DNA of 64,000 nt from the NCBI RefSeq assembly GCF_015477605.1, contig NZ_JADLQX010000024.1, positions 1-64,000 on the forward strand. The letters run 5' to 3'. The stretch is from Nocardia amamiensis. Lineage in GTDB: Bacteria > Actinomycetota > Actinomycetes > Mycobacteriales > Mycobacteriaceae. Both the position numbers and the translations under genes were made by a program. The stretch's first letter is position 1. Each line of letters begins with the position of its first letter. Below the pieces are notes generated by a model. That model worked only from the letters and a program-made list of their open reading frames with translations. It was not told where the DNA came from and made no database searches. This document shows, one piece after another, positions 40,978-49,615 of this stretch.

Positions 40978-42210
40978 ATGAGCGTTGGTAAGGGTCGGCG
41001 CAGACCGGCCACGCGGTGGTCGATACGCACGATCGCCGCACCTCTGATCGTCGTAACCGTCGCCGCACTGGCGTTGACAGGGTGTTCGTCCTCCGACGCC
41101 TCGCGCGCCGCGCAGGTGGCCATCGATCGCAACCCCATCACGGAGTTGATCAAGCCCAAGCTTCTCTCTCCGGTCAAGGACGGCGAGGTGGGGGTCTCGC
41201 CGGGGATGCCGATGACATTCAAGGTCGAGGACGGCAAGTTCACCACCGTCAGTTTGATCAGCCCGCAGGGCAAATCGATCAGCGGCAAGCTGGCCGCCGA
41301 CGGACGGTCCTGGGAGACCACCGAGGTGCTCGGCTATGGCAAGACCTACCGGTTGAAGGCCGACGCGATCGGGCTCGGCGGAGCGAACTCCGCGACGCTC
41401 AGCTTCACCACCAGTTCGCCGGACAACCAGACCAAGCCCTATCTGATCCCGGGCGAGGCGGAGGTGGTCGGCATCGGTCAGCCGGTGGCCGTCCAGTTCG
41501 ACGAGAACATCCCCGACCGGAAGGCCGCGCAGGCCGCGATCAAGATCACAACCGAGCCGCCGGTGGAGGGCGCGTTCTACTGGGTGAACAACCGCGAGGT
41601 GCGCTGGCGGCCGGAGCATTTCTGGGCGCCGGGGACGAAGGTCACCATCGATGTGAATGTCTATGGGCGTGATCTCGGTGACGGTCTCTACGGCCAGGAC
41701 AACATCCACTCGTTCTTCACCATCGGCGACGCGGTGATCTTCACCGCCGACGACAACACCAAGCAGGTGACCGTCGAGCAGAACGGTCAGGTGATCCGGA
41801 CCATGCCGACTTCGATGGGCAAGGCCGGCACGCCCACCGACAATGGTGTCTACATCGTGGCCGACCGGCACGAGAAGATCATCATGGATTCCTCGACCTA
41901 CGGCGTGGCGGTGAACTCGCCGGACGGGTACAAGACTCCGGTGGACTACGCGACGCGACTGTCCTACAGCGGCATCTTCTTCCACTCGGCGCCGTGGTCG
42001 GTCGGGCAGCAGGGATACACCAACGTGAGCCACGGCTGCCTGAACCTCAGCCCGGCGAACGCGCAATGGGTGTACCAGAACGCCAAGCGCGGCGACATCA
42101 CGATCGTGAAGAACACCGTGGGCGGCACGCTGTCGGGCGTGGACGGCCTGGGCGACTGGAACATTCCCTGGCCGGTCTGGAAGGCAGGCAACGCGGACGA
42201 CAACCGCTGA
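40978..42210 (+). CDS. L,D-transpeptidase lipoprotein (LdtMt2-like)
   Basis: A 410-residue exported lipoprotein: basic start, hydrophobic segment and lipobox LTGC (Cys36). Two Ig-like domains (about 50-250) precede the YkuD catalytic domain. The active site is His336, Ser337, His352 and Cys354 in HSAPW and SHGCLN, the same numbering as M. tuberculosis LdtMt2 (Rv2518c). The enzyme forms 3-3 cross-links between meso-diaminopimelate residues of peptidoglycan and resists most penicillins. A perfect 21-bp stem terminator follows. The neighbours tRNA-Lys, tRNA-His and orn match the mycobacterial order. Confidence 0.95.
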   Translation: MSVGKGRRRPATRWSIRTIAAPLIVVTVAALALTGCSSSDASRAAQVAIDRNPITELIKPKLLSPVKDGEVGVSPGMPMTFKVEDGKFTTVSLISPQGKSISGKLAADGRSWETTEVLGYGKTYRLKADAIGLGGANSATLSFTTSSPDNQTKPYLIPGEAEVVGIGQPVAVQFDENIPDRKAAQAAIKITTEPPVEGAFYWVNNREVRWRPEHFWAPGTKVTIDVNVYGRDLGDGLYGQDNIHSFFTIGDAVIFTADDNTKQVTVEQNGQVIRTMPTSMGKAGTPTDNGVYIVADRHEKIIMDSSTYGVAVNSPDGYKTPVDYATRLSYSGIFFHSAPWSVGQQGYTNVSHGCLNLSPANAQWVYQNAKRGDITIVKNTVGGTLSGVDGLGDWNIPWPVWKAGNADDNR

Positions 42211-42222
42211 GCCGCAGCACGA

Positions 42223-42268
42223 GAACGCCGAACGGGCCACCGGGAATCCGGTGGCCCGTTCGGCGTTC
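42223..42268 (+). terminator. Perfect 21-bp stem-loop terminator
   Basis: Arms at 42223-42243 and 42248-42268 are fully complementary with a GAAT loop, 12 bp after the transpeptidase stop. There is no U tract, as is usual for actinobacterial intrinsic terminators. Confidence 0.85.
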
Positions 42269-42416
42269 CAGGTCCCCTCTCGGGGCGGATGATCGGGGGA
42301 ATCGGTCTGGAGCCGACTGCTGCGGTGAGCCGGGAACCCGACCTTTTGGTGGCACCGATGACTGCGCGGACGCTGCGGCTGACCGATACGGAGCCGTACT
42401 CGGCGGAGTAGCAAGC

Positions 42417-42452
42417 GGGCCAGGTCAGGAACTCAATGCCCTGACCTGGCCC
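42417..42452 (-). terminator. Terminator of tRNA-His
   Basis: GGGCCAGGTCAGG (42417-42429) pairs perfectly over 13 bp with 42440-42452 around a 10-base loop. It starts just beyond the tRNA-His 3' CCA on the minus strand. Confidence 0.75.
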
Positions 42453-42455
42453 GGA

Positions 42456-42532
42456 TGGGGTGAGCGACGGGACTCGAACCCGCGACAGCCAGGATCACAA
42501 CCTGGTGCTCTACCAACTGAACTACGCTCACC
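42456..42532 (-). tRNA. tRNA-His (GTG)
   Basis: Minus-strand cloverleaf with acceptor GTGAGCG/CGCTCAC, the extra 5' G (42532) opposite discriminator C that marks tRNA-His, anticodon loop TTGTGAT (anticodon GTG), T loop TTCGAGT, and an encoded CCA ending at 42456. It lies between the transpeptidase gene and orn, as hisT does in mycobacteria. Confidence 0.95.
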
Positions 42533-42586
42533 ATCGCCGGTGAAGAACCGGCGGGCTAGATATTAGCGTGTCACCCCGCCGACTCC

Positions 42587-43243
42587 CTAATCGGCTTCTG
42601 GCGAGCCATTGAGCTGGGCTGATTCAGCGACTTCTTCGGCGACCTCCTCGGCCACCTCGGCGGCGGCCGCGGCGATCTCGATGGTGGACGGCCCGGGCGG
42701 GGCGACGAACGCGGTGCGCCGGTAGTACTCCAGCTCGCGGATGGACTCCTTGATGTCGGCCAGGGCGCGATGGCTCAGGCCTTTCTCCGGCTGGCCGAAG
42801 TAGATGCGCGGGTACCAGCGGCGGCACAGCTCCTTGATCGAGCTCACGTCGATCATCCGGTAGTGCAGGTGGGCGTCCAGCAGCGGCATGTCCCTGGCGA
42901 TGAAACCGCGGTCGGTGGCGATCGAGTTACCGGCCAGCGGCACGGTTCGGGGGGTCGGGATGTACTGGCGGATGTAGTCGAGCACCCGCTCCTCGGCCTC
43001 CTCGATGGTGACGGTGGAGCGGCGGACCTCCTCGGTCAGACCGGAGCGCGCGTGCATCTCGGCGACCACCGCGGGCATCGCGGCCAGCGCGTCGTCGTCG
43101 GCGTGGATGACGATGTCCACGCCCTCGCCGAGGATGTTGAGATCGCTGTCGGTCACGAGCGCGGCCACCTCGATCAGCTTGTCGCTGTCCAGGCGCAGGC
43201 CGGTCATCTCGCAATCCATCCACACCATGTATTTGTCGGACAC
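42587..43243 (-). CDS. orn: Oligoribonuclease
   Basis: A 217-residue 3'-5' exoribonuclease that degrades 2-5-nucleotide RNA, including pGpG. The DEDDh residues are visible: WMDCEMTG (motif I), GNSIATDRGFI (motif II region) and SHRALADI (His and Asp of motif III). The C-terminus carries an Ala/Glu-rich extension (AEVAEEVAEEVAESA) beyond the usual length. The GTG at 43243 is chosen because a TAATGT -10 box ends 7 bases before it, suggesting a leaderless mRNA; longer readings run into non-coding sequence. Confidence 0.95.
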   Translation of the reverse strand: MSDKYMVWMDCEMTGLRLDSDKLIEVAALVTDSDLNILGEGVDIVIHADDDALAAMPAVVAEMHARSGLTEEVRRSTVTIEEAEERVLDYIRQYIPTPRTVPLAGNSIATDRGFIARDMPLLDAHLHYRMIDVSSIKELCRRWYPRIYFGQPEKGLSHRALADIKESIRELEYYRRTAFVAPPGPSTIEIAAAAAEVAEEVAEEVAESAQLNGSPEAD

Positions 43244-43250
43244 TCGTGCA

Positions 43251-43256
43251 ACATTA
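43251..43256 (-). promoter_or_regulatory. -10 box of orn (leaderless)
   Basis: TAATGT on the minus strand ends 7 bases before the GTG start codon of orn. No Shine-Dalgarno sequence is present. The -35 region is not obvious. Confidence 0.5.
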
Positions 43257-43364
43257 GCCGGATCGAACCGCCCGGCCCCTCGGTACGGCCCGTTCCCCGC
43301 CTCCGCGCGCGCCGCGGACGACGGCCGTCGCGACCCGCGCGGCCGAATCGGCGCCGGGAAGGCA

Positions 43365-43583
43365 GCCAAGGCCGCCGACGAGGGTCTCCCTGCGCGCCAG
43401 TTCGCGGGCGCGGCCGTGGCGGACGGCGATCACCGGACGGTGGCCGACACTGTTGTACGACGAAGCGGGGCTGTGGTGGCAGGCGCCCGTGCGCGGCACC
43501 GCGAGCACTTCGCCGGGACGCAGGTCGGTGGGCGGGCGTATGTCGGTGGCGAGGATGACAGGCCGCTGACGCCGTCGGTCACG
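43365..43583 (-). pseudogene. Remnant of a diaminopimelate decarboxylase-type C-terminus
   Basis: Directly after the mycolate reductase stop, one minus-strand frame reads DIRPPTDLRPGEVLAVPRTG, then SSYNSVGHRPVIAVRHGRAR and ARRET. This matches the C-terminal end of LysA-type fold III decarboxylases (GDL-AV--TGAY, S--YN-V-RP, AR-RRET). The catalytic N-terminal barrel is absent and there is no start codon or ribosome-binding site. The usual TGAY is TGAC, and flanking sequence has drifted. It is best read as a decayed gene end left by deletion or rearrangement. Confidence 0.65.
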
Positions 43584-43591
43584 CAGGTCGC

Positions 43592-44395
43592 TCAGCCGCC
43601 GAGTTTCCGGTAGAACGCACCCGCGATGGGCGCGGTGAGGGCACGGGGTCCGTATTGTCCCGCCACGCTCATTCCCTTGCTGATCAGGCCGGGGACCACG
43701 CGCATCTTGTTGCGGGCGAGCGCGTCGATGGACACCTTGGCGGTGTATTCCGACGAGACCCACATGAAGTCGGGCACCATCCGGTCCACGATCGAGGCAT
43801 CCGCGGGATCGGGAGCGTCGGTGCGGACCGGCCCGGGGGCCAGCAGGGTGACATGCACGCCGGAGCCCTTCAGTTCGCCGCGCAGCGACTCGGCGAAGGT
43901 GTTCGCGAACGCCTTGCTCGCGGCGTAGGTGGCGTTGTTCGGGATCGGCATATTGCCGGCCGCCGAGCCGCTGATCAGGATCCCCCCGCCGCCCCTGGCG
44001 ATCATGCCGGGCAGCACGGCCAGCGTGAGATCGTGCACGGCGACGGCGTTGAGTTCCATCTGTGCGCGTTCGTAGCCGGGGTCGAGATCGGCGACGGCCC
44101 CGAAGGTCGCGATGCCGGCGTTGTTGCACAGGATGGCGATGTCGCGCGCGGCCAGCTCCTCCGCCAGTACACCGCGCTGGGCGCGGTCGGCCAAGTCGAC
44201 CGGACGCACCTCGGCGGTGATGCCGTGGGCCAGGGTCAGTCGCTGCGCCAGCTCGGTGAGCAGCTCCTCGCGACGGGCGACCAGGATCAGCGAGTAGCCG
44301 CGAGCGGCGAGGTCGGCGGCGAGCGCGGTGCCGATGCCGGAGGAGGCGCCGGTGACGACCGCGCGGTTCTCGGAAGTGGGGGAGGGCAGGCTCAC
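43592..44395 (-). CDS. cmrA: Short-chain dehydrogenase, mycolate reductase-like
   Basis: A 267-residue SDR with TGASSGIG (NAD(P)-binding), CNNAG, and the catalytic YAASK after a Ser (SGSAAGN). It resembles M. tuberculosis Rv2509 / M. smegmatis CmrA, which reduces the beta-keto group of newly condensed mycolate to give mature mycolic acid. Gene order with orn and the tRNAs supports orthology. The GTG at 44395 follows a TAAGCT -10 box by 7 bases, so the mRNA is probably leaderless. Other short-chain reductases share these motifs, so the exact substrate rests on synteny. Confidence 0.82.
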   Translation of the reverse strand: MSLPSPTSENRAVVTGASSGIGTALAADLAARGYSLILVARREELLTELAQRLTLAHGITAEVRPVDLADRAQRGVLAEELAARDIAILCNNAGIATFGAVADLDPGYERAQMELNAVAVHDLTLAVLPGMIARGGGGILISGSAAGNMPIPNNATYAASKAFANTFAESLRGELKGSGVHVTLLAPGPVRTDAPDPADASIVDRMVPDFMWVSSEYTAKVSIDALARNKMRVVPGLISKGMSVAGQYGPRALTAPIAGAFYRKLGG

Positions 44396-44402
44396 CCGGT
44401 GC

Positions 44403-44408
44403 AGCTTA
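44403..44408 (-). promoter_or_regulatory. -10 box of the mycolate reductase gene
   Basis: TAAGCT on the minus strand lies 7 bases before the GTG start. The same CCATTAAGCTGC context precedes the MFS gene at 47438, again 7 bases before the start. Confidence 0.55.
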
Positions 44409-44637
44409 ATGGGCGCTGTCGGACAAGGTCCGCCTCGAGTCCGCGCGCGGCCGCAGCAAAGGCCGAGGTATGCCTCGGCGATGCGCGGAGACCACCCGCG
44501 CTCACGGTTGCGCGTGCGCTGATGTCGGAGGCCTGAATGCGGTCCGGTGTATCGCCCGCCTATCGCCGCCGGGTGCGGGCAATGCCGCCCGCGCTGACAG
44601 GGGCGGTTCCCCGCGGGGTGTTCAGGCGCCGGCGTAA

Positions 44638-44667
44638 CGGCGGCCGGGCGTCGACGCCCGGCCGCCG
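44638..44667 (-). terminator. Stem-loop terminator of the dienoyl-CoA reductase gene
   Basis: CGGCGGCCGGGCG and CGCCCGGCCGCCG (13 bp) flank a TCGA loop, 8 bp after the fadH stop on the minus strand. No U tract. Confidence 0.75.
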
Positions 44668-44674
44668 GGAGGGT

Positions 44675-46705
44675 TCACAGCCGGGCGGCGAGGCGGGTGC
44701 CCTGATCGATGGCCCGTTTGGCGTCGAGTTCGGCGGCCAGCTCGGCGCCGCCGATGAGGTGCAGGTTGACGCCGGCGGCGCGCAGCGGGACCTCCAAGTC
44801 CCGGACGGATTCCTGGCCCGCACAGATCACCACGTTGTCGACCGGGATCAGCTGCGGCCGTTGACGTTTCTCGCCGAAGCTGATGTGCAGGCCATTGTCA
44901 TCGATGCGTTCGTAGTTCACGCCACCGATCTGCTCGACGCCCTTGGCCTTCAGCGCGGCGCGATGCACCCAACCAGTGGTCTTGCCGAGGTCCTTGCCGA
45001 ACGGTGTGGTCTTGCGTTGCAGCAGAACGACTTCACGTGCCGCGGGGGCGGGCCTCGGGGTGGTGAGCTGTCCGGGAACCTGCTCGTCGTCGGACGTGAC
45101 GCCCCACTCTTCCTTCCACTCGTCCAGCTTGAGCGTGGGATGACCTTCGACGGTGAGGAATTCGCTCACGTCGTACCCGATCCCGCCCGCGCCGATCACG
45201 GCGACGCGCTTGCCGACCGGCTTCTCTTCGCGGACCAGCTCGGCGTAGGACAGCACCATGGGGTGATCGATGCCGGGAATGTCGGGGATGCGCGGCTGCA
45301 CGCCGGTGGCGAGCACTACCTCGTCGTAGCGGCCCTCGATGAGTTCGTCGGCGCCCACCCGCTTGTTCAAATGCACGGTGACACCGGTGCGCTCGAGCAT
45401 CCGGTCGTAGTAGCGGATCGACTCGCTGAACTCCTCTTTGCCGGGGATGCGGCGGGCGATGTCGAACTGGCCGCCGATCTTGTCGTCGGCCTCGAACAGC
45501 TCGACGCTGTGGCCGCGTTCGGCGAGGTTCACCGCCGCGGCGAGCCCGGCCGGTCCCGCGCCGACCACCGCGATGCGCTTGGTTCGGCGGGTGGGCAGCA
45601 GCTTGAGCTCGGTCTCGTGCCCGGCGCGCGGGTTGAGCAGACACGACACGGTCTTGTGCTGGAATGCGTGGTCCAGGCAGGCCTGGTTGCAGGCGATGCA
45701 GGTGTTGATCTCGTCGACACGATCCTGCGCGGCCTTGTTCACCCATTCCGGGTCGGCGAGGAACGGGCGGGCCAGGGAGATCAGCTGGGCGTCACCGCGG
45801 GTCAGGATCTCCTCGGCCACCTCGGGCATGTTGATCCGGTTGGACGCGCAGACCGGAATGCTCACCTGGGCGGTGATCTTCGCCGTGAACTCGACGAAGG
45901 CCGCGCGGGGGACGGAGGTCACGATGGTCGGCACCCGCGCTTCGTGCCAGCCGATATCGGTGTTGAGGATGTTCACCCCGGCGGCTTCGAGTTCCTTTGC
46001 CAGCGCGACGATCTCGTCGAAGGTCTGTCCCTTCTCCACCAGCTCGGCCATGGACAGCCGGAACACGATGATGAAGTCCGGGCCGACGGCGGCGCGTGTG
46101 CGGCGGACGATCTCCACCGCGATCCGGCGCCGATTCTCCGCGGAGCCGCCCCATTCGTCGGTGCGCTTGTTGGTGCGCGGCGCGAGGAACTGATTGATGA
46201 AATAGCCCTCGCCGCCCATGATCTCGCAGCCGTCGTATCCGGCGAACTGGGCCAGTTTCGCGCAGCGCGCGTAGTCATCGATGGTCCGCTCGATGCCCTT
46301 GGCCGAGAGCTTGCGCGGCCGGAACGGGTTGATCGGCGCCTTGATCGACGACGCCGAGACACTGCCCGGCATGTAGGAGTAGCGGCCGGCGTGCAGGATC
46401 TGGATGGCGATCTTGCCGCCCTGCTCGTGCACCGCCTTGGTGATCGTCCGGTGCCGGTATGCCTCGGTCTTGTTGGTCAGCTTCGCGCCGAAAGGCAGCA
46501 GCCAGCCCGCGCGGTTGGGCGCGTAGCCGCCGGTGATGATCAGGCCCGCGCCGCCGCGTGCGCGTTCGGCGAAGTAGGCGGCCAGTTTGTTGGTGTCCCA
46601 GGCGCGGTCCTCCAGGCCGGTGTGCATCGAGCCCATCACCACGCGGTTGCGCAAGGTGGTGAAGCCGAGATCCAGCGGCTCGAGCAGGTGGGGGAAGGAG
46701 CTCAT
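44675..46705 (-). CDS. fadH: NADPH-dependent 2,4-dienoyl-CoA reductase (FadH type)
   Basis: A 676-residue flavoprotein. Residues about 1-340 form the old-yellow-enzyme TIM barrel that binds FMN, with substrate-side GYFINQFLAPRTN and active-site residues near ILHAGRYSY. The 4Fe-4S cluster motif is CIACNQACLDHAF with a later SCLLNPRAGHE. The C-terminal half binds FAD and NADPH (VVGAGPAGLAAA, then VIGAGGIGYD). It reduces 2,4-dienoyl-CoA during beta-oxidation of unsaturated fatty acids. Length fits E. coli FadH. A PadR regulator lies just upstream in the same direction. Confidence 0.92.
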   Translation of the reverse strand: MSSFPHLLEPLDLGFTTLRNRVVMGSMHTGLEDRAWDTNKLAAYFAERARGGAGLIITGGYAPNRAGWLLPFGAKLTNKTEAYRHRTITKAVHEQGGKIAIQILHAGRYSYMPGSVSASSIKAPINPFRPRKLSAKGIERTIDDYARCAKLAQFAGYDGCEIMGGEGYFINQFLAPRTNKRTDEWGGSAENRRRIAVEIVRRTRAAVGPDFIIVFRLSMAELVEKGQTFDEIVALAKELEAAGVNILNTDIGWHEARVPTIVTSVPRAAFVEFTAKITAQVSIPVCASNRINMPEVAEEILTRGDAQLISLARPFLADPEWVNKAAQDRVDEINTCIACNQACLDHAFQHKTVSCLLNPRAGHETELKLLPTRRTKRIAVVGAGPAGLAAAVNLAERGHSVELFEADDKIGGQFDIARRIPGKEEFSESIRYYDRMLERTGVTVHLNKRVGADELIEGRYDEVVLATGVQPRIPDIPGIDHPMVLSYAELVREEKPVGKRVAVIGAGGIGYDVSEFLTVEGHPTLKLDEWKEEWGVTSDDEQVPGQLTTPRPAPAAREVVLLQRKTTPFGKDLGKTTGWVHRAALKAKGVEQIGGVNYERIDDNGLHISFGEKRQRPQLIPVDNVVICAGQESVRDLEVPLRAAGVNLHLIGGAELAAELDAKRAIDQGTRLAARL

Positions 46706-46726
46706 CGGTGAGGTCGCCTTTCTCTG

Positions 46727-47284
46727 TCAATCCGCGTGCGGGGCTGCGACGCGCGGATGCAGTGCTTGCAGAACTTCGTCGCACCATTCGACGAATCCCG
46801 ACTCCACGCGGATGCCCGCGCGCAGGACGAGGTATTGGTGCAGGGCGGTCCCTGCGAGCTGGCCAGGGGCTGGGAAGTCGCTTTTCTCGATGTGCCGGTA
46901 CAGCTCGAGCCGTTGGGCGTGCTGGTCGCGGTGGCGGGCCACCTCGGTGCGCAACGCCGTGATGTCGCCGTAGTCGGCGGCGCGGACCTTCACCGCGAGC
47001 TCGTTGCGCGGGGTGCCGGAGTCGCTCGGTTCGGCGATCCAGCGGGCCAGTTCGGTGCGGCCCGCCTCGCTCACCGAGTACACCTTCTTGTCCGGCCTGC
47101 CCTCCTGGACCACGGACTCGCCGTCGACCCAGCCGGACTCCTCCATCCGCTTGAGGACGCGATAGATCTGCTGGTGGGTGGCGCTCCAGAAGTAGCCGAT
47201 GGACTTGTCGAAGCGACGCGCCAATTCGTACCCCGAGCCGGCGCGCTCGCTCAGCGATACCAGCAACGCATGCTCGAGTGCCAT
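46727..47284 (-). CDS. PadR family transcriptional regulator
   Basis: A 185-residue protein with the PadR winged helix (ALLVSLSERAGSGYELARRFD, then YRVLKRMEESGWVDGE and a basic wing with RPDKKVYSVSEAG) and a C-terminal Vir-like helical dimer domain (about 95-180). The ATG at 47284 is preferred over 47320 because the latter lies within the operator. Its gene is 21 bp upstream of fadH on the same strand, so it probably controls itself and fadH, perhaps sensing a fatty acyl or enoyl ligand. Confidence 0.88.
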   Translation of the reverse strand: MALEHALLVSLSERAGSGYELARRFDKSIGYFWSATHQQIYRVLKRMEESGWVDGESVVQEGRPDKKVYSVSEAGRTELARWIAEPSDSGTPRNELAVKVRAADYGDITALRTEVARHRDQHAQRLELYRHIEKSDFPAPGQLAGTALHQYLVLRAGIRVESGFVEWCDEVLQALHPRVAAPHAD

Positions 47285-47311
47285 GGGGTGAGGATAGCCG
47301 TGACATTCGGT

Positions 47312-47333
47312 ACTATGCAACTGGGTGCATAGT
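47312..47333. promoter_or_regulatory. PadR-type operator
   Basis: ACTATGCA (47312-47319) and TGCATAGT (47326-47333) form a perfect 8-bp inverted repeat with a 6-base spacer, 28 bp upstream of the PadR start. PadR regulators bind ATGCAT/ATGT-ACAT type palindromes. It overlaps the expected promoter, fitting autorepression. Confidence 0.72.
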
Positions 47334-47424
47334 GAATCTGTGGTGCTGGACCGCGAGTCCGTGCTCGATCAGGCTGGCTCGGCCGTCGCTCGCTTTCCCG
47401 CCCACGCCGACGGGCCGCGCCCAT

Positions 47425-47430
47425 TAAGCT
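47425..47430 (+). promoter_or_regulatory. -10 box of the MFS gene
   Basis: TAAGCT lies 7 bases before the ATG at 47438, within the same CCATTAAGCTGC context found before the mycolate reductase. No Shine-Dalgarno sequence; probably leaderless. Confidence 0.5.
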
Positions 47431-47437
47431 GCGCGGC

Positions 47438-48805
47438 ATGACCGAGGTGAACGCGCGGGCGACGGTCGGGCAGGCCGCCGGGCGCGGGCAGATGGTGGCG
47501 TGGGGGCTGTGGGACTGGGGGTCTTCGGCGTTCAACGCCGTCATCCTCACTTTTGTCTTCTCGGTGTATCTCACCGACAAGGTCGGCGACGACCTGCCCG
47601 GCTCGGTCTCCGCCAGCGCTTGGCTGGGCTGGGCGCTGGGTATCGCGGGTCTGATCGTGGCGTTGACCGCGCCCATCAGTGGTCAGCGCTTCGATGCTTC
47701 GGCGAAACGCAAGCACTCCCTCGGCGTGCTGACCGCGCTCATGATCGCCGCGATGACGCTGATGTTCTTCGTGCACGACGATTATCGCGACCTGTGGCTG
47801 GGCCTCGTGCTGCTGGCGTTCGCGTCGGCCTGCTTCGAGTTGTCGAACATCCCGTACAACGCGATGCTGCGGCAGGTGTCGACTCCGCAGACGGTCGGCC
47901 GGGTCTCCGGATTCGGCTGGGCGATGGGCTATTTCGGCGGCATCTTCCTGCTGTTGATCTGCTATTTCGGTTTCATTTCGGGCGAGGGCGACAACCGCGG
48001 GCTGCTCGGCGTGCCCACCGACGACGGGCTCAACATCCGCTTGGTCGCGGTACTTGCCGCCGTCTGGTTCGCCGCCTTCGCGCTGCCGGTCATGTTCGCG
48101 GTGCCCGAACTGCCCCGCACGGACGCCGATCCCGGCGCGGCGAGCGCCGGGTTCTTCGCCTCGTACCGGGTGCTCTGGCGTGATTTGCGCGAGCTGTGGG
48201 GCACCGACCGTCGCACGATCGGCTTCCTGGCGGCCAGCGCTGTCTTCCGCGACGGTCTCGCCGGGGTGTTCACCTTCGGGGCGGTGCTGGCCGTGCGGGT
48301 CTACGGCATCGATGACTCGGACGTGCTGCTGTTCGGCATCGCCGCCAATGTGGTTGCCGCGCTGGGGGCGATCGTCGCGGGGAGGTTCGACGACGGCGCC
48401 GGGCCGAAGATCGTCATCGTGGTGTCGCTGGCCGCGATGCTGGTGTGCGGGCTCGCGCTGCTGGTGGTGTCCGGCCCGCTGATGTTCTGGATCTTCGGAT
48501 TGCTGCTCACGGTTTTCGTCGGTCCCGCGCAGGCGTCGGCGCGGTCGTTCCTGGCGCGGCTGGCTCCGCCGGGCCGCGAGGGTCAGCTCTTCGGCTTGTA
48601 CACCACCACGGGACGTGCGGTGTCCTTCCTCGCTCCAACCCTTTTCGGATTGTTCGTCTGGCTGTTCGACGCCGATCGCGCGGGCATCGCCGGGCTGCTC
48701 GTCGTGCTCGCGGTTGGCCTCGCGGTGCTGCTGCCCGTGCGGTCGCCGGATCCGGTGGAAGTCCATGAAAAACCGACTCCGGAGGAGCCCGGGCCGACCC
48801 GTTGA
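47438..48805 (+). CDS. MFS transporter, UMF1/Atg22-like family
   Basis: A 455-residue membrane protein with about 12 transmembrane segments. The N-terminal WGLWDWGSSAFNAVILTFVFSVYL is the hallmark of the UMF1 (Atg22-like) branch, and the middle has FELSNIPYNAMLRQVSTPQTVGRVSGFGWAMGY. Atg22 exports amino acids from yeast vacuoles; bacterial substrates are unknown. It is divergent from PadR and convergent with the TetR gene, 21 bp between stops. Confidence 0.85.
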   Translation: MTEVNARATVGQAAGRGQMVAWGLWDWGSSAFNAVILTFVFSVYLTDKVGDDLPGSVSASAWLGWALGIAGLIVALTAPISGQRFDASAKRKHSLGVLTALMIAAMTLMFFVHDDYRDLWLGLVLLAFASACFELSNIPYNAMLRQVSTPQTVGRVSGFGWAMGYFGGIFLLLICYFGFISGEGDNRGLLGVPTDDGLNIRLVAVLAAVWFAAFALPVMFAVPELPRTDADPGAASAGFFASYRVLWRDLRELWGTDRRTIGFLAASAVFRDGLAGVFTFGAVLAVRVYGIDDSDVLLFGIAANVVAALGAIVAGRFDDGAGPKIVIVVSLAAMLVCGLALLVVSGPLMFWIFGLLLTVFVGPAQASARSFLARLAPPGREGQLFGLYTTTGRAVSFLAPTLFGLFVWLFDADRAGIAGLLVVLAVGLAVLLPVRSPDPVEVHEKPTPEEPGPTR

Positions 48806-48826
48806 GATTCGCCGCGCGCGGCCGGG

Positions 48827-49447
48827 TCAGCGCCGCTTCGGTGGCCGCCACGCACCCATGCCCAGTGCGATCATCCGCATCTGCTGCACGGTGCGGTCGA
48901 CGATCGCCTGCTCCTCGCGCGATGCGGCGGACACGTAGGCGGCGATTCCGTCGGTCACCGTCGTCACCATCAGGTCGGCGGCGATCTCCAGGTCGCGCGG
49001 CGTCCAGGAGTCCAGTGCTCTGATCCGGGACAGATCGGCGACGAGTTCCCGGATGATCAACTGGATCTCGCGGGCGATGGCGGTGCGCAGCGCCGCCGAT
49101 CCGCCGTGCCGCTCCCTGGTGAGAAAGCCGAACAATTCCCGCTTCGGACCTACCTGCGTGAACACGAATCGCACCGTGTCCGACAGGCCCGCGTCGGCGT
49201 TGCGGCGCACTTCGCGCAGCGCCAGCCGCAACGCGGTGACGCCGTCGTCCACCAGCGTCGCGCCCAGGTCTTCCAGCGACGCGAAGTGCCGGTAGAACGC
49301 GGTCGGCACGATACCGGCCGATCGGGCGATCTCCCGCAGGCTGAGCGCGGCGAAACCGCGGTCGGCGGCCAGCGCCAAGGTACCGTCCAGCAGTGCCTGC
49401 CTGGTCCGCTCCTTGCGTTCGCCTCGGGTAGCTGCCTGCTCACTCAT
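48827..49447 (-). CDS. TetR family regulator of fatty acid desaturation (predicted)
   Basis: A 206-residue protein with a TetR N-terminal HTH (RQALLDGTLALAADRGFAALSLREIARSAGIVPTAFYRHF) and a helical ligand domain. It is divergent from the ferredoxin reductase-desaturase operon, the arrangement of DesT in Pseudomonas, which senses saturated versus unsaturated acyl-CoA. The role is inferred from this layout. The ATG at 49447 (MSEQAATRGE) is preferred; an in-frame start at 49474 would extend it by nine residues. Confidence 0.82.
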   Translation of the reverse strand: MSEQAATRGERKERTRQALLDGTLALAADRGFAALSLREIARSAGIVPTAFYRHFASLEDLGATLVDDGVTALRLALREVRRNADAGLSDTVRFVFTQVGPKRELFGFLTRERHGGSAALRTAIAREIQLIIRELVADLSRIRALDSWTPRDLEIAADLMVTTVTDGIAAYVSAASREEQAIVDRTVQQMRMIALGMGAWRPPKRR

Positions 49448-49517
49448 CCCGGTGAGCATACATCCGTTCACCATTCGGTCTATCCATAACTGTTGTTCGG
49501 GTCACAGGTTTTGCCGG

Positions 49518-49558
49518 TTGACACCGGCCCACGGTCATCGTTCACACTAGTTGAGTGT
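49518..49558 (+). promoter_or_regulatory. Promoter/operator of the reductase-desaturase operon
   Basis: A consensus -35 TTGACA lies at 49518-49523. About 17-20 bases later an inverted repeat ACACT-AGTTG-AGTGT (49544-49558) covers the -10 region, where a TetR dimer could block transcription. The -10 hexamer itself is not clear. Confidence 0.5.
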
Positions 49559-49615
49559 ACAGACGTGCACTGAAGTGGATCGCACGTCGTCAGCCCGACT
49601 GGAGGCGTAGAACGA

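Noticed and set aside
40978..42414. Minus-strand 506-codon frame across the transpeptidase
   Set aside because: Antisense of a gene with exact LdtMt2 active-site spacing; the product is low-complexity.
44537..46711. 724-codon plus-strand frame
   Set aside because: Exact antisense shadow of the dienoyl-CoA reductase gene, which has complete flavoenzyme and 4Fe-4S motifs.
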